64,000 bases of DNA from Sesamum alatum (GCA_034509735.1 JACGWO010000013.1:12296136-12360135); one strand, 5' to 3'. Positions 50,022-62,879 are shown, numbered from the stretch's first letter. Made by a program: numbers and translations. The notes: generated by a model not told the origin, from the sequence alone.

Positions 50022-51591
50022 TTAATTACAAATATTAAAAAAAATCCTAAATATACACCTCATCCCCTCGTCATGGTCCATGTCGGCATCGTCTGGAGCA
50101 GGGGGGTTTGTTGGAGGCTGTGACAGGCTGACGGTGAAGTTGCTGGCCCGCATGGACTTCATCATGCCCATCATGTCGGCCATCATCGTCTCCAGTCGGA
50201 TCATGCGATCCTCAAAGTTTGACGGTGGCGGTGGCGAGGGCGAGGTAAAGGTTTGGCTTAGGCCATGGGCCTTAGAACCAAGATCGAATACCCCACCCTT
50301 GTTCTTGCCTCCGACCGCAGCCAACCACAAATCTTGCTCGGTCTATGCCACCGAGCCCTCCGATTCGACAGGAAGATCCTGAGTCTCGGCCGTGGCCTGA
50401 TACTGGTGATCCTCCAGAAGCTTCTGGAACGTCTTCGGCAAAACATAGCAAATTATTATTATTGCAAAAAATTAAAGGAAATAAATTTGAAAATCTAATT
50501 GAGTACTTACCGCTAACTCTGCTGCCCTGGGGCCACTCCAGCCGCCGTCGGCCTTCTTCTTATAGCATTTGGAAAATAACTCCATCTGCTAGACTGGCCG
50601 ACCGAGCTGTGTCTCCTATAAAAAAAGGAATAGTTATTAAAGTTTTAGATTAATAATGATAAATACTTTAAAAAAATCTAAATTTCTTACCATCTTCCTC
50701 TTGTGTATGCCGACGGAGGCAGAAACCCTGCGGTAGACAATAGAGGATGCCGCTGGGTTGACGGATCGGTTGGCTTAGTTCTTGGCGTACTCGGCCTTGA
50801 ACTCGTCGTTGTCCCAGTACAGTCGGAGCTGCCGCTAGACTTCGTTCGCCAGCCACAAAGGCTTCACCAGAGACTGTCTGGCGAGAACGAAGCGCCTACG
50901 GAGGAACTTCCCCACAAACATGTGGAAGACGTAGAACATGGGTTCATCGTCACAGTCCCACCAGTACGTCATATGCAAAATAAAGAATTCGTTAAAATAT
51001 TTAATAAAAAAAATCAATTTATACCATTAAGTTGAAATTAAAATACATTACCTTCAAGCTCTCGAACCAGAAATATTAGTGCTCTGGCGGCACCTGGCGC
51101 AAACATCCCCAAGGGTGGGGATAATTTCTCGCACCACCGCGTACATGCGCTCGTGTATCTTGTGCTCAACTCTGAAATTACATAATAATTACTGCTAGAA
51201 AAAAATCTAGATAAATAACAAAAATATTTAAAAAAGTTATACCAGGCATCGGCGAGGGTGATATACCAGCGCGCGGATGGTGGGGGGACTGGTGGTGCAG
51301 GTGGTGGTGGGGGTGGTGCAACCTATGGACGGGCCGGATTTGCCGCCGGTACGGGAGTAGATGGTCCAACATCCTCTGGGCCGGTGCAGGAGTAGATGGT
51401 CCGACATCCTCTAGGGCCGGTGTGGCAGCTGACTACTCGGCTGGTGGTGGTGGTGGGGGTGGTCGGAATGCTGCTTCCCCAACCTGCGAAGCGGCACCCA
51501 CTAGAGGTGGAACCGACGGGCCACGGCCATGACTGCGGACACGACCGCGAGTACGTCTACCACCTCGAAGAGGCAAATCTCGATCAGACAT
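50022..51591 (-). pseudogene. TNPA-like (Ptta/En/Spm) gene of the second CACTA
   Basis: It starts MSDRDLPLRGGR at 51591 on the minus strand, the same N-terminus as the first copy but with the frame after the ATG preserved. Proline-rich exon 1 then meets a TAG after PPPPPPAE. Further exons carry YWWDCDDEPMFYVFHMFVGK, FVLARQSLVKPLWLANEV (50835-51017), and the C-terminal AAVGGKNKGGVFDLGSKA with a proline-rich linker (50022-50330). Additional stops are present. The same role as the first copy is inferred from family membership. Confidence 0.7.
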
Positions 51592-53110
51592 GATCTACAA
51601 TATTTTTTTAAAAAATATTCGTGGTATGAATTTTTAAAAAAAATATAAGTATCAATTTATTTTTTGTAAGGTAAATTTTAAAAAATAAAAATGTAAAGTA
51701 AAACCCAAAATTCTATACTAAGTCCTAAAATTAATCTAATAAATGGTAGATTATTGAAATTTTCTCTACAAGTGGGTAATATAAATCCCAAAATTGTTTC
51801 CTAAAATGTATACTAAAATTTTAAATTATTTCCTAAAATGTATACTAAATTGATAATCTAATGCATTATAACCCTAATTTGTTTCCTAAAGCCTAAAATG
51901 ATTACTAAGTCCCAATATTTAATAGTTATTGTAATTATAATAAGTCTTAATAATAACAAAATATAATTTCAAAAATGTCAGAATTTTTTTAAAAATAACA
52001 GAAAATATTTTATAAAAGTTTTAGATTATTTTTAAAATAACAGAATTTGTTTAAAAAAAATAACTTATAATAATTATAAAAATAAGAATTTTTTATAAAA
52101 ATGACGGAATTTATTTATAAATAACTAAATTTTTTGTTAAAAATAACAGAAAATATTTTAAAATGACAAAAAACTATTTTGCAAAATTAGTGAAAACAAC
52201 AGATTTTTTTTTTTAAAATGACGGAATCATTTTATAAATAACTGAATTTTTTTTAGAAAAAATAACAGAAAATATTTTAAAAATAGCAGAAAATACAAAA
52301 AATTTTGAAATTTATTTTTGGAAAAATACATGATATTTTTAAAATAATTTCACTAAATTTCATGATTATTGTAGTTATCCTAAATTTTTTAATAACATCT
52401 AAAATTTCTAATAACATCTAAAATATCCTATATTTTTCATAAAATTACACAGAAATTACAGAAAATTTACAGAAATTGCAGAAAATTCACAAATTAACTA
52501 CGAGATTAAAGAAATTATAGAAAATGAATACTAATTCCAAATAAATCACAAAAATGTCGAAAAATTCGCAATAATTTTAGAAAAATATTACATACTGTAA
52601 TTACAATTTCTGTCATTACTAGAGAATTGCATATAGAAATTACAATGTAATTCCCTAATATTACAGAAATTACATAAAAATGCCCTAATATTACAGGAAT
52701 TATAGAAAAATGACCTAATATTACAATAATTACAGAAAAAAATTCCCAAAATTACAAACAATAATTTATTACAGAAAACTACCAAAAATGTCAACAATAA
52801 TAACATCAAAATGTTTCAAAATGACATGCATTTTCTGAAAATGGAATATCAGGAAAAAAAAAACGAGAAAGGGTTTTATGAAACCCTGCTTGGTAGTGGC
52901 CTTGACTGTCGGATGGTGGCCTTGACTGGCGGATGGTGACGACGGCGAATGGTGGCCTTGACTGGCGGACGGTGGCGACGACGAATGTTGGTGACTGGCG
53001 AATGGGGGCGGCGGAGGATGGTGGCGACGACAGAGAGAGAAAATGAGAGATGAGAAGGAGAGGACGAGACAGAGAGAAAGAGAGAAAGAGAGAGGGAGCA
53101 GAGTGAACAA
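51592..53110. other. AT-rich intron-like region and CT-rich leader of the second CACTA gene
   Basis: AT-rich DNA (51600-52860) with repeated ATAACAGAAAATATTTT and TACAGAAATTACA units is followed by a leader (52880-53110). On the minus strand the leader is CT-rich with three TCGCCACCATCCGCCAGTC-like repeats. This corresponds to 41255-42822 of the first copy. Confidence 0.5.
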
Positions 53111-53139
53111 AAAATCTGCTGAGGAGCAGATTTATATAG

Positions 53140-54430
53140 TTACGTTGGAACGGTTAGTAGTTAAAATGACCGTTCCAAAGACAAGTCGAAATTCATGTAA
53201 ATGACGTTGTTTTGTCCACAAAACGATAATGTTTTGCTGTAATTTATTTATATAAAAAAAACTAGGAACGGTAATGAAAAAGTAAAGTCGGACCAATGAC
53301 CGTTCCTAAGATAGAAAACGACGATGTAACAATATTTGTATTTATAGACCGTTCCTGATGTGGACTAAACCGTGCCTAATACGGTTGAAAACTTTAATTT
53401 ATTTTCAATGCAAATAAATTGGAAAAAATTAAAAGAACCCGTTTCGGACACATTAAAACATCTTCCATATGATTGGTTTATGTTCACAATATGAAGTATA
53501 TTTGTACATATAAGTTGTTAGTATTTCACAGATGTAACTAGCATCCTATATTGTTATACTGCATCACCTAATTAGACCGTCAAAATTTTGATAAGACCGT
53601 TAGATATGATTTACACACAAAAAATACAATATATGTAGTTACGAACAATTTGGGTAAGCAAATATCGAGATATCGTATTTGGTCAGTATTCGTAAGCATT
53701 AAAACCGATGAATCCTTCAATCTGGCCATCAGATTCAAAATCAAACTGTTAGATATGAAATCATATTCATAATCTTGTATGTGTATAAAAATGGTGTCAC
53801 CCCGGCTCACGGATGTTGAGATATCGTCACAATCAAGTAAAGTACACATTTCAGTGACACTATTTGGAGCAGTTATATATTAAATCAGAAACGGTTAATT
53901 ATAATATTCCATTAGGAACGGTCAGTTCAATGTTATGTTAGGAATGATTGATAATAAAGTAACCGCTCCAAAAGTTGATTTTCCCACCCGTTTTTCAGAA
54001 GGCGCCAAATCCAAATTCATTCTTTTGGCATGGTCATTGCAATATTCTGACCATTCCTAATATCAAATTTTCCACCAATTTTTCATTTGGCGCCTAATTA
54101 CAAAATCTGTAACTGTAATTGGAACAGTCAGTGAAATATTAAGACCATTCCTAGTTCAAATTTTCAACTTATTTTTGAGTGGCCGCCTAAAAGAAAACGT
54201 CCAACTATAATAGGAATGGTCGTAGTTTATATAGACCGTTCCAAATTTAAATTTTATTATGTTTTTTTTACTTTATAAAAAAATAGTACAACGTTTAAAC
54301 TAAGGTATATTAAAAAATTTATACACCGTTCCGAAGTTATATTATTTTATAAAAAATTTAAAATTAGTACAATGTTTAAACTAATTAAGGTATTTTTGTT
54401 ACATATATTGGAATGGTAACTAAGCACTGA
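53140..54430. repeat. Central GGAACGGT array of the second CACTA
   Basis: Inverted pairs of GGAACGGT and ACCGTTCC recur here (53149, 53170, 53263, 53297, 53349, 53914, 54235 regions), with several decayed copies. The cluster lies between the two genes, as in the first element. It is less dense than the corresponding array at 39806. Confidence 0.65.
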
Positions 54431-54433
54431 ACG

Positions 54434-56583
54434 CTCAATAACTCTCTTCCTCGGTTTCAACCTCGTCAAAGTTATCTTCGTCATCTTAATCATCGGATTC
54501 CCCATTTGGTGAGCGGGATGTACCTGCTCCATGTTGTGACATGGACAGATCAAAGACCAACTGTATTCCCGCTGGGTCATGAAGTTCATACGTTTGGTTG
54601 TTTGTACTAACATCTGGAGTAGGTATGACTTCATCCATCTGGTAGGAAACCTCGGTCCATCCCGAGTCATCGATTACTCTTCGAGTCTTGATTTTGCAAA
54701 TAGCTTTCTAGTCGTCTATCTCTCTTCATACTCTGGTAATCCGCGTGTAGACTTGTACTGCTTGTTGTGCTAGTATGAATGTTCATTCTTTTGGTAGAGT
54801 TTTTGTGAAATTGACATCAACGATGTGATAACGCGGGTGTATCTTCATGCCTCTAACCAGATCGACCCAATGACAAGTGAACAATACAATGTGCATGTCA
54901 AGAATAAGTGGGTAATCTAACTGAATTATCTCTTCCAGTATTGCATAGAAGTCAGAATCTGTGTCTGTATATGATGAGCTTTTGGCACAAACACCACAAA
55001 TCATTGTTGACTTCCCGGCATTGTGACGTTTAGTGTGGAAATTAAATCCATTCACGAAGTAAGACGGGAATGTCGTCACTTCTGCTCTAGGGCCCCAATA
55101 ATACAACTTCAACAATTCGTCGTCTGTGTGATTCAATTCAGGTTTCACCTGCAATTGATATAGCAATTGAAATAATTTATAAGAAATTGAGCAGAGAGTC
55201 ATAATTTATAAGGAAATGACACTTACACGACGTTTGAACCAATCCTTGATTTGAGTTGCCACTAGTTGATCAATTATTGGGTCCTCCAGATAGTGTTGCT
55301 CGTACAGTTCATTCAAGAATCACCTGTATCAGGAACATTGATAACTATAAATATACATATTCAAACTGAATGATCCAAAAGATACATATGTATATACAAT
55401 GTGTATCTCAAAACTTACTCGTAGTTCGGCGAAACTACTTCACAATTACACAACACGTACGTCTCGATAATATAAAGTTCCTAACCACTTAACTATCTCT
55501 TCTTTGAAGCTCCACTTGCTCGGCCAGGGTGATTGAAAATAGACCGTACTATTCAATCGTCATTGCTTGTGAGATTATCATTTCGATCGGGTCTGCTTCG
55601 CTTGCAGAGAATGTGTGGTTCGAAGTAGTGGGAAGAGAAAAGCCCGATTTCATTGAAGCTCCACTTTCTCGGCCCTGGTGATTGAAAGTAGACCGTACTA
55701 TTCAATCGTCATTGCTCGTGAGATCATCATTTCAGCGGGTCTGCTTCGCTTGCAGAGAATGTGCGGTTCGAAGTAGTTAATTACCTCTCAAAAGGGTACA
55801 TTCACCTGTATTGCACGGCCCCCCCAAACGTGCGCCTCATATGGAAGGTGAACAATTAGGTGCTCCATTGAGTCAAAAAAGGAAGGAGGAAATATTTTCT
55901 CGAGGTTGCACAGAATGAAGGCTACACTGTCTTCCAATTCTTTTACCTCCTTCACATCTAGCGTGGTTGAGCATAGGATATAGAATAGAAGGCTTACCTC
56001 CATCAAGACCCCCACACGTGCTCAGGAAGCATTTCATAGAAGGCAACCAGAATCAACTTCTGCATGAATACATGACAATCATGGCTCTTCATGCCGTGCA
56101 TCTAGCTCCTTCATGTCGACGCAGTGGGACAAGTTAGATGCGCACCCATCAGGAAACCTAAGACAACGAATCCACTCATATATCCTCTTCTTCTGATCCG
56201 TCGTTAGTGTATATACAGCTTTGGGCATCACATTCGGTCTCCTTTCGTCCACCTCAAGCTCCGGCCGATTACATATGATCTTTAGATCCTTCTGTGAATT
56301 CAGAGTGTCCTTCGTTTTGCCCTTTATGTCCATCAGAGTATTGAATATATTGTCGAACACATTCTTCTCAATGTGCATGACATCAAGATTATGTCGTATC
56401 AGATGGGTTCGGATCTGCTCGCCAGTCAGCTTCAGACATGCCCCCAATATTCAAGCTCCCAAAAGTTGCTTTTCTTCGTCCACTTATGGTCGACACTGTA
56501 GCCTTCACTCAACGGTTGTTCGACTGCCACACTAAACGCATTGACATGGGTTCGGATCTGCTCTCCAGTCAGCTTCAGACGTG
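54434..56583 (-). pseudogene. TNP2-like transposase, C-terminal half, of the second CACTA
   Basis: Minus-strand pieces: LTGEQIRTHLIRHNLDVMHI and DIKGKTKDTLNSQKDLKII with KKRIYEWIRCLRFPDG (56079-56447), the end of the TNP2 core; ELEDSVAFILCNLEKIFPP and DSMEHLIVHLPYEA (55788-56015, DUF4218); and a DUF4216 domain (54783-55202) with PRAEVTTFPSYFVNGFNFH and VDLVRGMKIHPRYHIVDVN. The tail is at 54434-54670. The N-terminal half is absent. A deletion joins LKLTGEQIRTH to LIRHNLD, an exon segment is duplicated at 55504-55776, and stops are present. Confidence 0.8.
55504..55776 (-). repeat. Tandem duplication within the DUF4218 exon
   Basis: A segment of about 125 bases beginning TTGAAGCTCCACTT occurs at 55504-55629 and again at 55653-55776, with few differences. 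The first CACTA has a single copy of the corresponding sequence (about 38516-38660). Confidence 0.8.
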
Positions 56584-56589
56584 CATCAT

Positions 56590-57370
56590 GTCCTTTTAGA
56601 TGAATTAAAAATGTTTTGGAAGTATTGGTTTAGATGAATTTTAAAATCTTCCCGTTTAATAGTCCACTCTCCATCATCTCCTTTTAAACCCCTAATAGAA
56701 GAAATCTTCCTCCTATAACTAGCAAATTTGTGGAAAAAGGCCGAGTTAAGATGACCATATGATTTCCAATTAAGGGTTGACCTTTGCTTCCAATATGAAT
56801 CCTTATAGGAATAAAGTCGGTGGAGGGCTATTCTAGTTTGTCATTCATCATTAAGTAAAGTATCATTAGGGCTTCGACTAATTCTAAGATTAATATCCTC
56901 ATTTTTTTATTCAATAAGGTAATCTGAGTATCAACATGACCAATACTATTCTTTTTCCAATACGAAGTGCGTTTAATATAATCAAAATATTTTCTCCTTA
57001 ACCCTGGTCTAGATATGTGGGATATTGTGGCCTCCAGGAATTGGAGACTATACACTTAAAGTCTTGGTATTCCGCCCATGCAGCTTCATATCAAATTTTC
57101 TTTTTTATGACAGACCCAAACATTATTCGTTTGAAAAAGATTGGGGAGTGATCCGATGCACTAAAAGTAAGACGTGTAATAGTAGCGTGCGAGTTAAATT
57201 ACACCATGAGTGGTTTGCCAGTGCCCTATCTAATCGTTCACATATAAAGCTCTTAACAAATCGTCTATTAGACCAATAAAATTTATGACAAGAAACCATA
57301 GATCTAATAAGTTACAGTAATGAATGCAATCTCTAAAGCAAAAAATTCTGGACGGAAGGAATTGACTATT
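56590..57370 (-). pseudogene. LINE endonuclease-region fragment
   Basis: The minus strand encodes the blocks typical of the end of the APE-type endonuclease and the linker in plant LINEs. CNLLDLWFLV is at about 57310-57340, FICERLDRALANHSW at about 57210-57250 and SASDHSPIF-like sequence at about 57130. A YEAAWAEYQDFKCIV-like stretch lies at about 57060-57100 and the coil region ITLLNKKM near 56910. Frames change several times. Reverse transcriptase is missing. It may derive from the same family as the fragment at 46020, but there is no overlap to test this. Confidence 0.6.
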
Positions 57371-57372
57371 GG

Positions 57373-58050
57373 AATAGGTGACCAAAAAGTCAATGAGGTT
57401 GGTTATTCTGGGAACCATTCGCCAATCTTTGTTCATAAGTAATATTATGCTGATGAATACAGTAAGGATTCATCGATGGAAACAATAAGTTTGTTGTTCT
57501 TACTGATCGCATCGAACGGGGTTTCGATGTCACAACAAACACCCACAAACTGAACTTGTGAATCCATGAAGTTGGACTGCGCATAGTTTAGCGATCATGG
57601 AACCAACTTTGGTGGATCGGTCTGAAACACTCCAAGTTGAGGTCCTTGAGATTGGGTATCGAGCGTCCGAGAGAGACTTGCACTAAGGATTGCAATCGAG
57701 TTTCATCGACGAGAGATGTAGGTCGTCCATGCGATCTTAGTAGGTTGGCTGGCAGGTAGTCGGCTAACTGAGGTGACTCGGAGTATGTAGTGGGGATGGT
57801 GGATTCCAAGACATAATATGTTCCCTGTCAAAGATTATGATAGCGAGATCTCCTATTCGTTCTGAGATGGTTTAGACTCTCAAAGTCTATGGCCATAGCA
57901 TTTAATTGAGTGGGAAAGAATTTCCTACATCAATCATAGAGTTAAACTTATCTCGAGTTTGAAGTATAGATACCTAGTCAAGGATGGGAACCGATGCCCA
58001 ATTTCGTGCCCTAGACTAAGGCCAGGACACGGTCGACAGTAGGACCGTAC
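57373..58050 (+). mobile_element. Partial LTR of the tRNA-iMet family
   Basis: It starts TTGGAATAGGTGACC, matching the TGTTAGAATAGGTGA start of the next two LTRs, and follows them through GTTGGACTGCGCATAG, GAAACACTCCAAG and CTGAGGTGACTCG. It also contains a segment corresponding to about 62090-62220 of the later LTR. It stops at 58050, exactly where another LTR start begins, so its 3' part, primer site and leader are missing. Confidence 0.6.
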
Positions 58051-59600
58051 TGTTAGAATAGGTGATCAGAAAGTCAATGTGGTTGGTTGTTCTGAGAACC
58101 ATTCGTCAATCTTTGAACGAAAGTAATATTATGTTGATGAATGTAGTAAGGATTCATCATTGGCAATGATGAGTTTGTTGTGCTTACTGCTAGCATTGAA
58201 CATGATTTCGATGTCACAACAAATGCCCACAGACTGGACATATGAATCCAAGAAGTTGGACTGCGCATAGGTTGGCGGTCATGGAACCAACTTATGTAGA
58301 TAGGTTTGAAACACTCCAAGTCGAGGACCTCGAGATTGCGTATCGAGGGTCCTATAGAGACTTGCACTAAGGATTGCATTCATTAGATGAGTACACGTTG
58401 GACGTCTATGCAATATTAGTGGGTTAGTTGACAAGGGTATCAGCTGACTGAGGTGACTCGCGGGAATCGTCATATGGAAGCCACACAGGCTTGGTCGGAC
58501 TACTTTAGTAGGTCCAAGTCTAACTGAAGATGAACTTAAAGGGTCACACCCGTTTCATTGGATGTGAAATGAGTTAATTTGAAAATAATTCCGAGAGAAG
58601 GTTTTAATTTAATAGGATTAAATTATACTTCTTGGAGATTTAAGCCTTCCTGGATTAATTGGATTAATCGGGTTTGGATTCATAAATTGAATTTATGGAT
58701 TTAATAAGCATGGGATTCCCTTTTGATTAGATTAAAAGGATAAATTAAGTAGTGGGCTTGGAATATTAAATAGGATTTAATATAGAGTCCATTGGACCTT
58801 TGGACTATTTAATTTAGAAATAAATATTCCGATTCCATAAAGCGCATCGAAAATGGATTGATGAAATCTGATCTAGAGGTTTTGAGATGGGGGGCTAGGA
58901 TTCATCTTGAGATGAAGTTTGACTAGGTCAAATTCTAAGTCAACTAGGACTTGACTAGGTCAAATCCCTAGTTGATTAGGATGTGTCTCTTTGGAAGAGG
59001 ATGAGTAGGATTAGAAATATTAATTCCTTATAAATACTCAAACACACACACACACACACACACACTTCACACACTAATCTCTACACTTTTGCCATCTCAC
59101 CTCCCTCTCTCTGTCGTCCACCTTTCTCTTTACTATTTTTAAGATTTTCCTTTGTTCTTCTTGATTCATTCAAGGTAGAACATTAGAGACATTGATAGCG
59201 TTAATCAATAGCATTTTATCGATGTCTCTTCTCCCCTAAACAAATTCTTTCTAGCACGAGAGTTTGTTACTAACCGGTGAAGCGTGTGGACGATTTAGAG
59301 GGTCTCTACAATGAGATCTTGGTGGCAAAATGGGGAACAATGCATGTAGCTGAACGAAGAAGACTACGAGGGTAACGTTTCCTCTTTTCGTTTCTTGTTA
59401 TCTAAATTCTATGGCCTCCATGTTGTGTAGTTTCTTGAACATGAGATACACTGAACGCTCGGGAGAATCAAGGCCACACCCCTTGGTCCGTTATGCATGT
59501 TTGTTGTATGCTAATTCCGTTTATTTTACGCTTTATGTTTTTAAATACGCAACTTCCTGCGCTTCCGTTGCGCCTCTCCCGGGCCGATCCACATGTTACA
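58051..59600 (+). mobile_element. LTR copy 1 of the tRNA-iMet family
   Basis: It runs from TGTTAGAATAGG to CATGTTACA (1550 bp), just before a primer site. It contains a TATA box (TATAAATA, 59029-59036), a (CA)n tract (59042-59065) and a downstream CT-rich region, consistent with U3-R-U5 organisation. Compared with the LTR at 61418-63387 it lacks roughly 400 bases after CATATGGAAG. Confidence 0.75.
59029..59036 (+). promoter_or_regulatory. LTR TATA box
   Basis: TATAAATA followed by CTC, at the same place as TATAAATACTC in the second LTR (62817). This is the likely core promoter of the element. Confidence 0.55.
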
Positions 59601-59601
59601 G

Positions 59602-59614
59602 TGGTATCAGAGCC
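59602..59614 (+). promoter_or_regulatory. Primer binding site, tRNA-iMet type
   Basis: TGGTATCAGAGCC lies one base inside the LTR end. Confidence 0.9.
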
Positions 59615-61417
59615 TGGTTCGATGTATAGGTTTAGAATTCTACGTGCTATACGTGTGTTTAAGCATGTTCCACGTGTTTTAATTTGACATTTGAAGCATG
59701 TTAAGTGTGGATCTTGTTTGGCGTTTAAGTTTGCATGGAATTTTTTATCTTGAATTTCTTGAATGTGTATATACATGTTCTTGGGTTGGAATTATCTTGT
59801 GGTTCAGAAAAATGCCTGAAAATAGCAAAAATGGGTGAAAAATGGCACACCGGCAGCAACAGTATGTTGGCCGCGTGTGCAGGCAGGCATGGGCACCTGT
59901 TGGGCGCGCGTGCGCCTGGCCGACCGGTGCTGTCTTTCGTTTTTACTCATTTTTAGCTCGTTTTTCAATACTGTATTTTCTGAATATTTTTTATGATATT
60001 TGCTGCATTTTCTGAACCCGTTAACTTGACATATTTATTTTTGGTTGAGGTTTGGAATTTCCTAAAAATAAATATTGCTTTCTTAATGAGGAAAGGGTTT
60101 CCTAACAAGAATTAATATTTTGAATGGTTGCACCAATGATCAAAATTTATGTGTAATATTTTGCATTAATTTCTGCGTTTTTATGATGTTGGACATCATG
60201 GTTATTTCTATAGCATGAGCATGTGTAGATTTTGACATGTGTTAATATTCTTGAATTAATGATATTTGTGTTTCAGAAAGTAGGCTGCAAGGAAAACGTT
60301 AAAACATGAAAGCGGCATACCGGCAGGTAGGCTGCGCAGTAGGCAGCCGTGCGTGCAGGGTTGGACCATTTTTCAATTTTGCATCATTTTTTGTGCATTT
60401 TTAGAAATCTGATTTTTATTATTCTGGGAATGTTTCTGAACTGGTTAACTTGGGGCATTTTAATTTTGGTTGAGATTGATTATTTCTTAGAATTAATATT
60501 GCCTTGTTAATTATGGAAAAGGATTTTCCATTAAAAATTCTTGTGCATAGGTTGCACCATTATCCAATGTTTGGTGTGTTTATTTTGCATGTAATTTTTG
60601 CACTTATTTTACGATATGGGATATCATCAATGTTTGAATAGCAAGTTTTAGGTGAAGATATGTATTATGCTATTTACATTAATTAGAATGACAGAAGAAT
60701 GATCACAAAGCCTTAGACCGCATGTATGGTTTATTTAAATATATTTGTTGGGTTGGGGCCTGTGTGCCTCTTTGCATCTTCTTACCTCTCTCGTTTTTGC
60801 CTTGGAATAATAAGGCATTTTTTTTTCCTCCTAATGTACTCCCCAACTGTTGATTGGGGTTTCTTATTCTTTTGTGATGTAATGAGAGTAGATTAGGAGT
60901 GAGGTTTTATTTTTGTAAATAAAAGCTGCAAGGGAAGGCAAGCTCAAGGCGTTGGAGGCCCATGGAGGAGGCCATCGGTTGGCCCACGGAGGATCATGGA
61001 GAAGAGGCCCGGTGTAGACCCATGATGGAGAGCCCAAGAAGATGAAGAGAACTTACAAGGCCCACTGCATGTAATTAAAATCTTGTAATAGCATAGGCCT
61101 ACCCTTAGATTGACCATAGATCCACCGCGGGCTCAATGGGTCGCATAGGTTTGGGCTTGTGATCATCCTATAGGGGCGTGCTAGGTTTTATTTTGCATGG
61201 AATGCGTTTTATATGCTTAGAATATTCTATATGCTTCATATATGTTTACATTTATGTCTAGAATATTCCTATAATTACGCATGCAAAACACTTATTATGT
61301 GATGACGTCTCGTTCTATCAAAACTCTCAACTTGGTTGGACCAAGCTAAAATATTATACCCCTAATAAATGGACTAGAACCAAGTTATTCATCCAAGCCT
61401 TCCATTCATGACAAAGT
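59615..61417 (+). mobile_element. Non-coding internal region between two LTRs, with a tandem duplication
   Basis: No gag or pol is seen. Two diverged tandem units of about 400-480 bases (about 59790-60270 and 60275-60680) share CAGAAA...GGCACACCGGCAG / GGCATACCGGCAG, CTGAAC-GGTTAACTTG, TTTTGGTTGAG and GTTGCACCA. A GCGC-rich core occurs in each (59860-59930, 60320-60360). From about 60930 a GGCCCA-rich stretch follows, then AT-rich DNA to the next LTR. No clear polypurine tract precedes 61418. Confidence 0.6.
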
Positions 61418-62816
61418 TGTTAGAATAGGTGACCGTGAAGTCAATCTAATTGGGGTTATGTAACCTATGTCAGACAGTTTTGGTATTTTAATAATTATCA
61501 TGAATAAGAAAGTGATATTCATATGGCTTAAATACTTTGTTCGTGTTCACTTACTACATTACATTATTAACTGTTCAATGCACAAGCAAAGCCCACAGAC
61601 CGAAACGTCAATCCATGAAACTGGAACTGCGCATATGATGGCAAGCCATGAAATCAGTTTCTGTGGAACTGTCTGAAACACTCCAAGTCAAGGGATCTCG
61701 AGATAGGACTTGCACTAAGCGATTGCAGTTGCGTTTCATCGACAAGTTACGAGGATCGTCCATGCAATGTTAGTGGGTCAGCCAGCTAGGTGCCCGCTGA
61801 CTGAGGTGACTCGTGGGAGTCGTCATATGGAAGACCTTGAGTAGGGTTGGTCGGTATGACTAGTATTCTCGGTTCCAACAGTACGGATTTGATCCTCAGA
61901 GTTGAGGGAATACTGAGATCACATACACACAATGCTTGTGTCTTAGGTTTGGCAAAAGGCTACCAAGTCAAGAGACTCGGTTGTCATAAGCCCTATCTAG
62001 TGCAGTCAAGGTGTGTAGCGTGGACAGTAGGTCCTAAGAGGGGATCCATCTCCTATCAAAAGGGTTGACAGTAATGTCTCACTTTTACTCTGAGACTCGT
62101 CCACCATGAATCTGTGGCCACAGTGACTGAACAATGGGATGGGATCCCTGTGACGTTTAGTGTGGACTAGCCAAGGCTTAAGTCAAGAATGAGTACCAAC
62201 ATCCTAAAGATCCATAGCCTAGACTATAGCTTTGAGATAGTAGATGGAAGGATAAACGTATTGGAGAGCCTAAATGTTCACGTCATAATATTCACCTAGT
62301 CTCTAGTGCCATGAACCGTTGCTAGGCGGCCACCCATGGTGACGGATGAATTTCCTTCATGAGATGATTGGAGATTCAGCCAAGTCTAGATGAGGGTAAA
62401 CCTAAAGAGTCACATACAATCCGCCGGTAACAAAGGAATTAATTTAGAATTAATCCCAGGAGGTTGAACAATTTAATTAGATTAAATTGTTTTCCTTTTT
62501 CTTGAATTGTTGATTCCTTTAATTATATTAAATGGAATTAACTAATAAATGATATTTATTAAAAATGAGGACATGTGCTTAAAATAAATAAATATTAGTT
62601 ATTTAAAGCCCTATGGATTATTTAAATAAGATTTAAATATTCCATAAATAATCCATCAAGGTGATGGACGGACGAGATTGAAGTAGAGAGATCAAGAGTC
62701 AAGATTAGTTTTACTAAGTCTAATGTCTAATTTGACTAGGATTTGACTAGGTCAAAATCCTAGTCAAAGTGTGCTTCTTAATTAGAGTTTGAAGAGGAAT
62801 AGGATTATTCTTCTTC

Positions 62817-62824
62817 TATAAATA
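62817..62824 (+). promoter_or_regulatory. LTR TATA box
   Basis: TATAAATA followed by CTC, equivalent to 59029-59036. Confidence 0.55.
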
Positions 62825-62879
62825 CTCATAGAGGCACACACATATATAATTGATCATCTGATGAGCACACACACCACCG

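Larger units (their letters stand above)
49146..56583 (-). mobile_element. Second CACTA transposon, inverted and truncated
   Basis: One terminus, CACTACAAAAAAATAC, is present at 49146. On the minus strand the gene order TNP2 (54434-56583) then TNPA-like (50022-51591) is the same as in the element at 35087. The motif clusters and untranslated leader also correspond. The other terminus and the N-terminal half of TNP2 are missing, with the break at about 56583, next to a LINE fragment. It belongs to the same family as the complete copy but is clearly diverged. No target duplication can be defined. Confidence 0.85.

Noticed and set aside
59468..59776. Minus-strand 102-codon frame at the LTR/leader junction
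   Set aside because: It lies antisense across the LTR end and primer site and has no domain.
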